A program made the translations under genes and the position numbers. The notes below the pieces were generated by a model. The model did no database searches, had not been told where the DNA came from, and saw nothing but the letters and a program-made list of their open reading frames with translations. From the NCBI GenBank assembly GCA_963771015.1, contig CAVYRN010000012.1, positions 1 through 64,000 on the forward strand: a stretch of 64,000 bases of DNA, written 5' to 3'. Of the stretch, positions 1-8,813 are shown one piece after another. Origin of the DNA: CAVSJJ01 sp963771015. Its GTDB lineage: Bacteria; Actinomycetota; Actinomycetes; Actinomycetales; Dermatophilaceae. Positions within the stretch are counted from its first letter, which is position 1; each line of letters begins with the position of its first letter.

Positions 1-712
<712 letters not shown>

Positions 713-782
713 ACATATATGCTGCTTGCGTCCACTGTGGAGTTCCCGAGATACGGTCGGGGACGACTGACATCTCCATAGA

Positions 783-901
783 GTTTCGGCTGCCATAGCG
801 AAGGGGAAACGCCCGGCTCCATTCCGAACCCGGAAGCTAAGCCCTTCAGCGCCGATGGTACTGCACTGGGGACGGTGTGGGAGAGTAGGACGCAGCCGGA
901 C
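783..901 (+). rRNA. rrf: 5S ribosomal RNA
   Basis: A complete 5S rRNA of about 119 nt. The core CGCCCGGCTCCATTCCGAAC followed by CCGGAAGCTAAGCC is the conserved loop B/C region, and GCGCCGATGGTACTGC and GGGAGAGTAGGACGC are the loop A/E and 3' regions. The first and last ten bases (GTTTCGGCTGC and GCAGCCGGAC) pair to form helix I, which sets the ends to within one or two bases. It is the last gene of the rrn operon and is followed directly by a perfect hairpin. Confidence 0.96.
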
Positions 902-910
902 ATACTTTCG

Positions 911-940
911 CAATGGCCCGCCGTTTACGGCGGGCCATTG
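911..940 (+). terminator. rrn operon terminator hairpin
   Basis: CAATGGCCCGCCG and CGGCGGGCCATTG form a perfect 13-bp stem with a TTTA loop, ten bases after the 5S gene. There is no long T-run after it, which is common for intrinsic terminators in high-GC actinobacteria. A second, partly similar stem (GGGCCC ... GGGCCC) follows at about 949-969. Confidence 0.85.
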
Positions 941-990
941 TCGTGTCCGGGCCCTGCTCGACGGGGCCCATTGTCGTGGTCGGAGACTCG

Positions 991-996
991 TAGGAT
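991..996 (+). promoter_or_regulatory. Putative -10 box of the 1080-operon
   Basis: TAGGAT fits the actinobacterial TAnnnT -10 consensus and lies between the rrn terminator and the first gene of the following operon. No convincing -35 is visible. A GTG begins five bases downstream at 1002, in frame with the TPR gene. A leaderless start there cannot be excluded, but the GTG at 1080 has a real ribosome-binding site. Confidence 0.4.
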
Positions 997-1079
997 CGAG
1001 TGTGGTCCCGCATGCCCTCGGCAGGCGGGGTGCGATGACATTGACGACAGTTCAGCACCGACGTGGGCGAGGAGAGCTC

Positions 1080-2135
1080 GTGAGCAACGCAGGGCAGTCC
1101 GGGGGTTCCTCCGGTGAGCGAGGCGGCTCCGGTGGCCGCTCCGGTGGTTCGGCCCGTGGTGGCGGGTCCGGCGGGCCGCGGGGTGGCGGGTCCGGTGGTT
1201 CGGGCCGTGGTGGCGGGTCCGGCGGTCCACGCGGTGGACAGCGCGGCCCGCAGAGTCGCGATGGTCGGGGCGGTCCACGCGGCGCCGGCGCTCGGGGCGG
1301 CCGGCCGGATGGCGGCGGCCGGCCGGGGGACGGAGCGGACGGGACGAACCGTGGCGGCCCCAGGCTGGCGCCGACGGGACCCCGGCTCCCGGAGCCGGCG
1401 ATCGCCGAGGGGGTGACCGGGCGAGAGCTCGACCGCTCGGTTCACCTGCAGCTGCGCACCCTGAGCAAGGAGAACGCCGAGGGGGTCGCGCAGCATCTGG
1501 TGATGGTGGCCCTACTCATGGACGCAGGCGACCTGGATGCTGCGCAGGCCCACGCCGAGACCGCGGTCCGCCGGGCGGGACGGGTGCCGGCGGCGCGGGA
1601 GGCCCTCGGCATGGTCGCGTACCGTCGCGGGGACTTCGGCCGTGCCCTGACCGAGTTCCGGACCGTCCGTCGGATCGGTGGCTCACCACATCTGCTGCCG
1701 CTCATGGTCGACTGCGAGCGGGGCCTCGGCCGGCATGCCCGGGCCCTCGACCTGGCTGCGAGCGCCGATGCCTCGCGGCTGAGCGAGGAGGAGAAGGTCG
1801 AGCTCGCCATCGTCGTCTCGGGTGTGCGCCGTGACCTTGGTGAGGGCGAGATGGCGCTGGTGTCTCTGCAGGTACCTCAGCTGCGTCGCCGCACGCCCGC
1901 GTTCCACCGGCTCCACTACGCCTATGCGGACGCGCTGCTGGCGCTCGGGCGGGCCGACGAGGCACGGGAGTGGTTCGCCCTCGCGGCGGCCGGCGACGAG
2001 GGCCAGGACACCGACGCGGTCGAGCGTCTCGAGGAGCTGGACGGCATCGTTGTCACCGACCTGGGTGACGACGAGGACGACGACCCGGCAACCGAGGAGC
2101 CTCGAACCACCCCGGACGTGGTGACCCCCGAATGA
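1080..2135 (+). CDS. Tetratricopeptide-repeat protein with Gly/Ser/Arg-rich N-terminus
   Basis: This 351-residue protein equals Rv1691 by position. The first 105 or so residues are low-complexity (GGSGG, SGRGG, GGPRGG repeats). Residues about 130-300 form helical tetratricopeptide-type pairs (AQAHAETAVRRAG, AYRRGDFGRALTEFRTV, ADALLALGRADEAREWF). The tail is very acidic (DDEDDDPATEE). TPR proteins are scaffolds, and no enzymatic motif is visible; the partner is unknown. I chose GTG 1080 because GAGGAGA lies 6-7 bases upstream. ATG 1035 and GTG 1002 are in-frame alternatives with poorer sites. The stop overlaps the next start by four bases (ATGA), so the HAD phosphatase is translationally coupled. 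The Gly-rich head resembles RNA-binding RGG regions, but that is only a resemblance. Confidence 0.85.
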   Translation: MSNAGQSGGSSGERGGSGGRSGGSARGGGSGGPRGGGSGGSGRGGGSGGPRGGQRGPQSRDGRGGPRGAGARGGRPDGGGRPGDGADGTNRGGPRLAPTGPRLPEPAIAEGVTGRELDRSVHLQLRTLSKENAEGVAQHLVMVALLMDAGDLDAAQAHAETAVRRAGRVPAAREALGMVAYRRGDFGRALTEFRTVRRIGGSPHLLPLMVDCERGLGRHARALDLAASADASRLSEEEKVELAIVVSGVRRDLGEGEMALVSLQVPQLRRRTPAFHRLHYAYADALLALGRADEAREWFALAAAGDEGQDTDAVERLEELDGIVVTDLGDDEDDDPATEEPRTTPDVVTPE

Positions 2136-3160
2136 CCTTGGCCGGTCGGTACGCGGCGATCGTCTGCGACCTCGACGGCGTGGTCTACCGCGGCCCGGTC
2201 GCGGTGCCTCACGCGGTCGAGTCATTGACCGCCGTCGGCCTGAGCGTGCAGTACGCGACGAACAACGCGTCGCGCCCGCCGGCGACGGTGGCGGCTCATC
2301 TCACCAGCCTCGGCCTGGACGTCGCCGAGGAGGCCGTCACCACGGCGTCCCAGGCCGGCGCCTGGGTGCTGTCCGGCCGGATCGACTCCGGCGCTCGGGT
2401 TCTGGCGGTGGGTGGCGCGGGGGTGGCCAGCGCCCTCCGGGAGCACGGCTTCGACGTCCTAGCGCCAGGAACGCCGGGCCCGAGTGACCCCGTCCCAGCG
2501 GCTGTCCTGCAGGGGTACGGGCCAATGGTGAGCGCGGCGGACCTGGGGGAGGCGGCATACGCCATCGAGGGCGGGGCGTTCTGGGTGGCGACGAACACCG
2601 ATGCCACGCTGCCGACGGATCGTGGCGTCGCGCCGGGCAACGGGGCCCTGGTCAGTGCCGTCGAGCTCGCCGTCGGAAGGTCACCCGATGCGGTCGCCGG
2701 CAAGCCGCACCCGCCGCTGTACCGGCTCTGCGCCGACCGGCTCGGCGTCCCCGTCGAGAGGATCCTCGCTGTGGGGGATCGGCTCGAGACGGACATCGAG
2801 GGTGCGGTCCGCACCGGGATGGACTCGGTCCACGTCCTCACCGGGGTCCACACCCTCCGTGATGTCGTGCTGGCCGATCGCAGCCGACGCCCGACCTTCG
2901 TCGTGCCCGACCTGCGGGCGCTCTGCGTCGAGCTCGCGGTCCCCACCGTCGAGGACGGCTGGGGTACCTGCGGTGGCCGCCGCCGGCGGGTCGGCGCGTC
3001 CGGGTGGTCCGCTGAGGGGGAGGGCGGCGCGCTCGCCGACCTCAATGCCGTGGTCCGGGCGCTCCATGCCGCGCTCGACGCCGGAACCTTGCGGGCGGAG
3101 GACCTCGACGCGGTGTGGCCCGACGCGCTGACCGTGCTTCGGGCCGCTACGGACGAGTAG
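2132..3160 (+). CDS. HAD-superfamily phosphatase, NagD-like (subclass IIA)
   Basis: A predicted cytosolic phosphatase of 342 residues, the positional equivalent of Rv1692, which belongs to the glycerol-3-phosphate / nucleotide phosphatase type. The nucleophile motif DLDGVV (Asp13 and Asp15) is followed by the NagD-type motif II (ATNNASR, about residue 49). The lysine of motif III sits in GKPHPPLYR, and GDRLETDIEGA is the metal-binding motif IV. The HAD-IIA domain ends near residue 265. A further 75-residue tail (rich in Gly/Arg, then helical) lies outside the usual fold and carries no motif I know. Substrate cannot be read from sequence. It starts within the stop of the TPR gene. Confidence 0.88.
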   Translation: MTLAGRYAAIVCDLDGVVYRGPVAVPHAVESLTAVGLSVQYATNNASRPPATVAAHLTSLGLDVAEEAVTTASQAGAWVLSGRIDSGARVLAVGGAGVASALREHGFDVLAPGTPGPSDPVPAAVLQGYGPMVSAADLGEAAYAIEGGAFWVATNTDATLPTDRGVAPGNGALVSAVELAVGRSPDAVAGKPHPPLYRLCADRLGVPVERILAVGDRLETDIEGAVRTGMDSVHVLTGVHTLRDVVLADRSRRPTFVVPDLRALCVELAVPTVEDGWGTCGGRRRRVGASGWSAEGEGGALADLNAVVRALHAALDAGTLRAEDLDAVWPDALTVLRAATDE

Positions 3161-3207
3161 CGTGGTGACCGCCGGCCACGACGGTCGGTGTGGAGGAGGA
3201 GGGAACG

Positions 3208-3888
3208 ATGGCCAAGCAGTCGATCCAAGGGTTTGTCGAGCTTGCGTCCGGGCTGGGTGAGCTGACCAAGAGCCGTGCGCTCGACGCCGCCAACGAGCTC
3301 GTCGCGCTGATCGGGCCCGAGGGCCCCCGAGCCAAGCTCAACAAGCAGGCCGCGGCCCTCGCCGACGACCTCATGAGCGCAGCCGAGGCGAACCGCCGCC
3401 AGCTTGTGGCCATCGTGCACAAGGAGGTCGAGGCGGCGCTGGGCCGGGTCGACGTCGATCGGCTCGTCGCCGACGTCAACGGGATGTCCGCCGCCGTGTC
3501 GGCCCTGGCCGGGCAGCTCGAGGAGATCGCCACCATGGTCGCGTCCCGCGCCCGGGGTGGCGGGAGCGACATCGCCTTGCCGCACGTCGACAGGCCGGCC
3601 GTACCGTCGCTGGTCATGGCGGCGAAGAAGGCCCCGGCGAAGAAGGCGACCGCGAAGAAGGCCCCGGCGAAGAAGGCGACCCGGCGAAGAAGGCGCCCGC
3701 GAAGAAGGCGCCCGCGAAGAAGGCGACCGCGAAGAAGGCGCCCGGCGAAGAAGGCGCCTGCGAAGAAGGCGCCTGCGAAGAAGGCGCCTGCGAAGAAGGC
3801 GCCTGCGAAGAAGGCCCCGGCGAAGAAGGCCCCGGCGAAGAAGGCGCCTGCGAAGAGGGCCCCGGCGAAGAAGAGCGCCGGTGGCTGA
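3208..3888 (+). CDS. Lysine/arginine-repeat protein (histone H1-like tail)
   Basis: 226 residues. ATG 3208 follows GGAGGAGGAGGGAACG, an excellent ribosome-binding site; GTG 3190 upstream would encode the site itself. Residues 1-135 are helical and of mixed charge. From about 139 the protein is a tandem repeat of A-K-K-A-P, encoded by seventeen copies of a 15-base unit (3622-3879). Units 4 and 8 are 17 and 16 bases long. The four units between them (3684-3744) are therefore read one frame off, giving R-R-R-R-P instead of A-K-K-A-P, and the frame is restored afterwards. Such tails bind DNA, RNA or anionic polymers in HupB, HBHA and H1-like proteins; the head matches none of these that I recognise. 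Inference: nucleoid- or polyanion-associated protein. Confidence 0.75.
   Translation: MAKQSIQGFVELASGLGELTKSRALDAANELVALIGPEGPRAKLNKQAAALADDLMSAAEANRRQLVAIVHKEVEAALGRVDVDRLVADVNGMSAAVSALAGQLEEIATMVASRARGGGSDIALPHVDRPAVPSLVMAAKKAPAKKATAKKAPAKKATRRRRRPRRRRPRRRRPRRRRPAKKAPAKKAPAKKAPAKKAPAKKAPAKKAPAKKAPAKRAPAKKSAGG
3622..3879 (+). repeat. Tandem 15-bp repeat GCGAAGAAGGCNCCG, 17 units
   Basis: The units are nearly identical in DNA (GCGAAGAAGGCG or GCGAAGAAGGCC plus CCG, CCC, CCT or ACC). Unit 4 (3667-3683) has two extra bases and unit 8 (3729-3744) one extra base, which together keep the reading frame. The array lies wholly inside the coding sequence of the basic protein. Confidence 0.95.
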
Positions 3889-4084
3889 CGACACCCCGAC
3901 GGCGGATGCGGTCCCCGGCGGGCCGCTGAGCGGACCGACCGCCCCGGAGACCGGCGACCTCGTCATCGACGCGGCGCTGCGAGACCTGGCGGTGACAGCA
4001 CCTGAGGACCTCGACGCGCAGATCGAGGCGGGCGAGCGGGTCCAGCGCACCCTCCAGTCGCGTCTTGGCGACCTCGGCGGCTGA
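3881..4084 (+). CDS. Small conserved actinobacterial protein (Rv1693-like position)
   Basis: 67 residues, starting VADDTPTADAVPGG and ending RTLQSRLGDLGG. The GTG start overlaps the end of the repeat protein by eight bases, and AAGAAGAG just upstream can serve as ribosome-binding site. The second half is one amphipathic helix (DLDAQIEAGERVQRTLQSRL). A small protein of this kind sits between the phosphatase and tlyA in mycobacteria, which supports it being real. No function is known to me. Confidence 0.72.
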   Translation: MADDTPTADAVPGGPLSGPTAPETGDLVIDAALRDLAVTAPEDLDAQIEAGERVQRTLQSRLGDLGG

Positions 4085-4094
4085 CCTGCCGGGG

Positions 4095-4937
4095 GTGTCT
4101 CGACCCGGAGAAGACCCGCCGCGCGGCGAGCCCGCGCGCCTGGACGCCGAGCTGGTTCGTCGTGGCCTGGCCCGATCCCGCGGGGACGCCCGCGACCTCG
4201 TCGCCGGTGGGCTGGTGACGGTCGGGACGGCAGTGGCGGCCAAGCCCTCCCAGCGGGTGTCGCCGGACGCGGAGCTGGCGGTGGCCCGGACGGGGCCGGT
4301 ATGGGTGAGCCGGGCCGCCGAGAAGCTGCTCGCGGCCTTCGGCCTGTGGTCCGGGCGTGGCCTCACCGCTGAGGGGCGTCGGTGCATCGACATCGGCGCG
4401 TCGACCGGCGGCTTCACCCAGGTCCTGCTGAAGCACGGGGCCGCCTGCGTCGTCGCCATCGATGTCGGGCACGGGCAGCTCGCTCCCGAGATCGCCACCG
4501 ACCCCCGCGTCGAGGACCGGAGCGGGACGACGGTGCGCGGCCTCGCACCGGCCGACGTGGGTGGGGCCGGCGACCTCGTCGTCGCGGACCTGTCCTTCAT
4601 CTCGCTCACGCTCGTGCTCGCCGAGCTCGCCGGGCTCGTCACCGACGACGGCGACGTCGTGACCCTCGTCAAGCCCCAGTTCGAGGCGGGGCGGGCGCGG
4701 CTGACCAAGCACGGGGTCGTCGCCGACCCGGCGGCGCGGCGCGAGGTGCTCCTCGCCGTGGCGACGGCGGCCGAGCGGGCCGGCCTGTTCCCGTATGCCG
4801 TGGCCGCCAGCCCGGTGCGCGGCACGGAGGGCAACACGGAGTACCTGCTGTGGTTGCGGCGGGACCCGTCGGGAAGGATGGGGGCAGAGGCGGTCGCCGA
4901 GGCGGCCCGGACCCTGACGACGGAAGGACCCGCGTGA
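4095..4937 (+). CDS. tlyA: TlyA-type 16S/23S rRNA 2'-O-methyltransferase / hemolysin family
   Basis: 280 residues. TlyA methylates ribose 2'-OH groups of C1409 in 16S rRNA and C1920 in 23S rRNA in mycobacteria and so confers capreomycin sensitivity. An N-terminal S4 RNA-binding domain (RLDAELVRRGLARSR, residues about 15-75) precedes an FtsJ/RrmJ-type Rossmann domain. The SAM loop reads CIDIGASTGGFTQVLL (about 97-112), and ADLSFISL and VKPQFEAGR are the later catalytic-core motifs. GTG 4095 is taken as start because it lies just after the upstream stop; TTG 4065 is an in-frame alternative. The last bases overlap nadK (GTGA). Confidence 0.93.
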   Translation: MSRPGEDPPRGEPARLDAELVRRGLARSRGDARDLVAGGLVTVGTAVAAKPSQRVSPDAELAVARTGPVWVSRAAEKLLAAFGLWSGRGLTAEGRRCIDIGASTGGFTQVLLKHGAACVVAIDVGHGQLAPEIATDPRVEDRSGTTVRGLAPADVGGAGDLVVADLSFISLTLVLAELAGLVTDDGDVVTLVKPQFEAGRARLTKHGVVADPAARREVLLAVATAAERAGLFPYAVAASPVRGTEGNTEYLLWLRRDPSGRMGAEAVAEAARTLTTEGPA

Positions 4938-5863
4938 CGACACCGACCAGGCGGATCCTCCTCGTCGCCCACCCCAGCCGCCCCGATGCGCACGAGCTGG
5001 CGGCCGGGGTGGCCAAGCGCCTCGACGAGGCCGGGGTCGAGGTCGTCGCCGACCCCATCCTCGCGGCCGAGCTCGACGGCGACGTCGGGATCGTCGGAGA
5101 GGTCGACCCGGCGGCGGGCTGCGAGCTGGTGTGCGCCCTCGGGGGGGACGGGACGATCCTGCGGGCCGCCGACATCAGCCGCGGCTGCGGGGCACCCCTG
5201 CTCGGGGTCAACCTCGGCCACGTGGGCTTCCTCGCCGAGGCCGAGCTCGAGACGCTCGGCGAGACCGTGGACAGGATCGTCGCCCGTGACTACACGGTCG
5301 AGGAGCGGATGACCCTCGACGTCACCGCCTTCGACGAGGGGCGCCAGGTCTTCTCGAGCTGGGCGCTCAACGAGGTCACCGTCGAGAAGGCATCCCGCGC
5401 CCGCATGGTCGAGCTGGCCGTCGAGGTCGACGGTCGGCCGCTGTCGACCTGGGGCTGCGACGGCATCGTCGTCGCCACCCCGACGGGGTCGACGGCATAC
5501 GCCCTCTCCGCAGGCGGCCCCGTCATCTGGCCGAACGTCGAGGCCATGCTCCTCGTCCCCATCAGCGCCCACGCCCTCTTCGCCAAGCCGGTCGTCGTCG
5601 GTCCCCGAAGCCGGCTGGCCGTCGAGATCCTCGCCGGCGCCGAGATCGGCGGGGTTCTCGCGTGCGACGGCCGGCGCACCATCGACCTGGGTCCGGGCTC
5701 CCGTGTCCAGGTCACCCGGTCCAGCGAGCCGGTCCGGCTCGCTCGGCTCGACGCGCAACCGTTCACCGACCGTCTCGTCGCCAAGTTCGACCTGTCGATC
5801 GAGGGGTGGCGGGGCCGCGCCGACATCGAACGCGCGCGGCGGGGCGACGTCACCGGCACCTGA
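4934..5863 (+). CDS. nadK: NAD kinase
   Basis: Phosphorylates NAD+ to NADP+ with ATP or polyphosphate. 309 residues, the normal length for actinobacterial NadK. The GGDG signature occurs in CALGGDGTILRAA (about residues 71-83), followed by GVNLGHVGFLAE. The second signature, TPTGSTAYALSAGGP, lies at about 183-197. GTG 4934 overlaps the tlyA stop by four bases, so the two are coupled. recN begins twelve bases after its stop. The tlyA-nadK-recN order is conserved across actinobacteria. Confidence 0.96.
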   Translation: MTTPTRRILLVAHPSRPDAHELAAGVAKRLDEAGVEVVADPILAAELDGDVGIVGEVDPAAGCELVCALGGDGTILRAADISRGCGAPLLGVNLGHVGFLAEAELETLGETVDRIVARDYTVEERMTLDVTAFDEGRQVFSSWALNEVTVEKASRARMVELAVEVDGRPLSTWGCDGIVVATPTGSTAYALSAGGPVIWPNVEAMLLVPISAHALFAKPVVVGPRSRLAVEILAGAEIGGVLACDGRRTIDLGPGSRVQVTRSSEPVRLARLDAQPFTDRLVAKFDLSIEGWRGRADIERARRGDVTGT

Positions 5864-5875
5864 GAGGCTGGCCAC

Positions 5876-7573
5876 GTGCTCCAGGAGATCCGCATCCGCG
5901 ACCTCGGCGTCATCGACGACGCCGTCGTCGAGCTGCATCCCGGGCTCACCGTCCTGACCGGGGAGACCGGGGCGGGCAAGACGATGGTCGTCACCGCTCT
6001 GCTTCTCCTGCTCGGGTCTCGCGCCGACCCGGCCCTCGTCCGCGCCGGCGCGGACCGCGCGGTCGTCGAGGGGGTCCTCGACCTCGCGGCGGGCCACCCG
6101 GCGCTCGTGCGGGCCGCCGAGGCCGGCGCCGACACCGATGACGGGCTCGTTCTGGTCCGGACCGTCTCCGGCGAAGGGCGGTCGCGTGCCCACGTCGGCG
6201 GTCGTGCCGCACCCGCCGGGCTGCTGTCCGAGCTGGGGGAGTCCCTCGTCGCCGTCCACGGCCAGGCCGACCAGTGGCGGCTGCGGCACGGTGACCAACA
6301 TCGCCGGCTGCTCGACGACTTCGGCGGGCCGAGCCTCGCCGACACGCTGGCGACCTACCGGGCCGTTCATGCCGAGCATGCGCGGGTCGGCGCGGAGATG
6401 ACGCGGCTGCGCGCCCTCGGCCGCGACCGAGCCCAGGAGTGCGAGATGCTCCAGATCGGCCTGGAGCGGGTCGAGAAGGTCGACCCCCAGCCCGGTGAGG
6501 ACGCCGCGCTTCGCATCGAGGACGAACGCATCTCGCACGCCGAGGAGCTGCGTCTGGCCGCGCAGTCCGCTGCCCTGCTCATCGCCGGCGACGACGAGAC
6601 CAGCGCGGGGGGCTCCGACGGTGTCGTCGGGGCGCTCGGCCGGGCGCGCGGCGGCCTGGCCGGCGTAGCGGCCAACGACCCTGAGCTGGCCGAGCTGGAA
6701 CGGCGCGTCGCCGAGCTCGCCTACCTGGCGACCGACCTGGGCTCCGACCTGGGCCGGTATGCCGCGACCATCGACCTCGACCCCGGCCGGCTGGCCTGGG
6801 TGCAGCAGCGCCGCGCCGACCTCGCGACGCTCACCGCCCAGTACGGCGCGGACGCGGATGAGGTCCTTGCCTGGTCGGCGCGGGCCGCCGCCCGGCTCAC
6901 CGAGCTGCTCGGCGCGGATGACCGGCTCGGCGAGCTCGAGGGCATCCTCGAGCGACTGACGACCGAGCGTGCCGAGGTGGCCGCTCGGCTCACGGCGGAG
7001 CGCGAACGGGCGGCCGCCGTGCTGACCGAGCGGATCACCCGCGAGCTCGCCGGTCTCGGCATGCCGCGGGCCAGCGTGCCCGTCGTCGTGACCCCGACGG
7101 GGGAGCTGGGACCGGTGGGCGCCGACGACGTGGAGATCCGGCTCACCGCCAACCCCGGTATGCCCGCCCGGTCCGTCACCAAGGCGGCGTCCGGCGGCGA
7201 GCTGTCCCGGGTCATGCTCGCCATCGAGGTCGCCACGGCGGCCGAGGTGTGCGAGGTCCCGACCTTCGTCTTCGACGAGGTCGACGCCGGGGTGGGCGGA
7301 CGCGCTGCACTCGATGTCGGCGCCCGGCTCGCCGAGCTCGCGCGGCACGCCCAGGTCATCGTCGTCACCCACCTGGCCCAGGTAGCGGCATACGCCGACC
7401 GGCACCTCGTCGTCAGCAAGGCGGAGGACGGCCACATCACGACCAGCGGCGTCGTCGCTGTCGACGGGCAGGAGCGGGTCGCCGAGCTGGCCCGGATGAT
7501 GGCCGGGGCGGGCACCGACGCCGCGCTGGAGAACGCCCGCGAGCTGCTCGACCGGGTCTCTCGGCGGTCGTGA
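5876..7573 (+). CDS. recN: DNA repair protein RecN
   Basis: An SMC-like ATPase that acts early in double-strand-break repair. 565 residues. The N-terminal half-ATPase has Walker A GETGAGKTMV (about 29-38). A coiled-coil middle (alternating charged and Ala-rich stretches, about 160-400) separates it from the C-terminal half, with signature SGGELSRVMLAIE and Walker B FVFDEVDAGVGG, then VVTHLAQVAAYA. The DNA-independent short coiled coil is typical for RecN. GTG 5876 is the only start before the glycine-rich loop that keeps the conserved LQEIRIRDLGVIDDA beginning. Confidence 0.96.
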   Translation: MLQEIRIRDLGVIDDAVVELHPGLTVLTGETGAGKTMVVTALLLLLGSRADPALVRAGADRAVVEGVLDLAAGHPALVRAAEAGADTDDGLVLVRTVSGEGRSRAHVGGRAAPAGLLSELGESLVAVHGQADQWRLRHGDQHRRLLDDFGGPSLADTLATYRAVHAEHARVGAEMTRLRALGRDRAQECEMLQIGLERVEKVDPQPGEDAALRIEDERISHAEELRLAAQSAALLIAGDDETSAGGSDGVVGALGRARGGLAGVAANDPELAELERRVAELAYLATDLGSDLGRYAATIDLDPGRLAWVQQRRADLATLTAQYGADADEVLAWSARAAARLTELLGADDRLGELEGILERLTTERAEVAARLTAERERAAAVLTERITRELAGLGMPRASVPVVVTPTGELGPVGADDVEIRLTANPGMPARSVTKAASGGELSRVMLAIEVATAAEVCEVPTFVFDEVDAGVGGRAALDVGARLAELARHAQVIVVTHLAQVAAYADRHLVVSKAEDGHITTSGVVAVDGQERVAELARMMAGAGTDAALENARELLDRVSRRS

Positions 7574-7640
7574 CGCGCCCGGCGCTCCGGCTGGTCGTCA
7601 CCGAGGCGGGAGCGGCAGTTCGTGGCACCATGGAGCCGTC

Positions 7641-8813
7641 ATGGCGATCCGTGTCCCGAACCCCCGGCCACGCTCCCCCGAGACCGGGGTGAGTGGGCCC
7701 GCGCGCGTCGACCGACGGACCAAGGACCTCACGAAACGCCTGCAGCAAGGAGACATCGCGGTCATCGACCACGAGGACATCGACAGGGTGAGCGCCGAGG
7801 CGCTCGTCGCGTGCCGTCCGGTCGCCGTCGTCAACGCCTCGTCGTCGATCTCCGGGCGCTACCCCAACCTCGGCCCAGAGATCCTCCTGGAGGCGGGCAT
7901 CCTGCTGCTCGACAGCGTCGGCTCGCCGGTCATGACCGCGGTCAAGGACGGGATGGCGGTGACGATCGAGGGTGACGTGCTCCTCTTCGACGGCCGGCCG
8001 GTCGCGAGCGGGACCGTCTTCGACGCCGAGGTGGTGGAGACGGCCATGGCCGAGGCCCGCGCCGGGCTGTCGGTCCAGCTCGAGGCCTTCGCGGCGAACA
8101 CCATGGAGTACCTCAAGAAGGAGCGGGCGCTCCTCCTCGACGGGGTGGGTGTCCCCGACATCACGACCTCCATCGACGGTCGGCACGTCCTCATCGTCGT
8201 GCGGGGGTACGCGTACAAGGAGGATCTCCAGATGCTCCGCCCCTACATCCGTGAGTACCACCCGGTGCTCATCGGGGTGGACGGCGGCGCGGATGCCCTC
8301 GTCGAGGCGGGCCTGCACCCCGACCTCATCGTCGGCGACATGGACTCGGTCTCGGACGCGACCCTGCAGTGCGGTGCGGAGGTCGTCGTCCACGCCTACC
8401 GCGACGGCCGTGCCCCCGGGCTCCAGCGGGTCGAGGACCTCGGCATCGACCCGGTCGTCTTCCCCGCGACGGGGACGAGCGAGGACGTCGCCATGCTGCT
8501 CGCCGACGACAAGGGGGCCACGCTCATCGTCGCCGTCGGCACGCACGCGACACTCATCGAGTTCCTCGACAAGGGGCGGGCCGGCATGGCCAGCACGTTC
8601 CTCACCCGGCTCCGGGTGGGTGGCAAGCTCGTCGACGCCAAGGGCGTGAGTCGTCTCTACCGGTCCCGGATGTCCGGCTGGTGGCTGTTCCTCGTCGTCG
8701 CGGTCGGTGCCCTCGCCCTCACGACGGCCCTGTGGGCCACCCCTGCCTTCCACCAAGTCATCGGCGCGCAACTGGACGACCTGTGGTCGTTCCTCCAAGG
8801 GGTCTTCACGTGA
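7641..8813 (+). CDS. steA: SteA-like septation protein with thiamin-pyrophosphokinase-like domain
   Basis: 390 residues, equivalent to Rv1697 (about 393). In Corynebacterium, SteA together with the membrane protein SteB is needed for daughter-cell separation and links to the RipA peptidoglycan hydrolase. The body contains a thiamin-pyrophosphokinase-like fold (GVDGGADALVEAGLHPD, VGDMDSVSD at about 210-240), but its pathway genes are absent nearby and the enzymatic role is unproven. One transmembrane helix (GWWLFLVVAVGALALTTALW, about 345-364) and a short outside tail finish the protein. The stop overlaps steB by four bases. ATG 7641 gives the family length; its ribosome-binding site is weak. 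Confidence 0.88.
   Translation: MAIRVPNPRPRSPETGVSGPARVDRRTKDLTKRLQQGDIAVIDHEDIDRVSAEALVACRPVAVVNASSSISGRYPNLGPEILLEAGILLLDSVGSPVMTAVKDGMAVTIEGDVLLFDGRPVASGTVFDAEVVETAMAEARAGLSVQLEAFAANTMEYLKKERALLLDGVGVPDITTSIDGRHVLIVVRGYAYKEDLQMLRPYIREYHPVLIGVDGGADALVEAGLHPDLIVGDMDSVSDATLQCGAEVVVHAYRDGRAPGLQRVEDLGIDPVVFPATGTSEDVAMLLADDKGATLIVAVGTHATLIEFLDKGRAGMASTFLTRLRVGGKLVDAKGVSRLYRSRMSGWWLFLVVAVGALALTTALWATPAFHQVIGAQLDDLWSFLQGVFT

Noticed and set aside
1002..1079. Leaderless GTG start for the TPR gene at 1002
   Set aside because: It fits a TAGGAT box but with a five-base gap, the extra residues look random, and GAGGAGA serves the GTG at 1080. Kept only as an alternative.
3622..3879. Tandem repeats resembling a CRISPR or minisatellite array
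   Set aside because: The 15-base units have no spacers, are in the coding frame and encode AKKAP. They are a protein repeat.
4382..4933. Upstream in-frame extension of nadK through tlyA
   Set aside because: The sequence is an Arg/Gly-rich shadow of tlyA; NAD kinase family alignment starts at the GTG at 4934.
3614..7435. Very long open frame on the minus strand (over 1,200 codons)
   Set aside because: It lies opposite tlyA, nadK and recN, which have clear motifs, and its composition is the low-complexity Gly/Arg/Pro/Asp mixture expected from antisense of high-GC genes.
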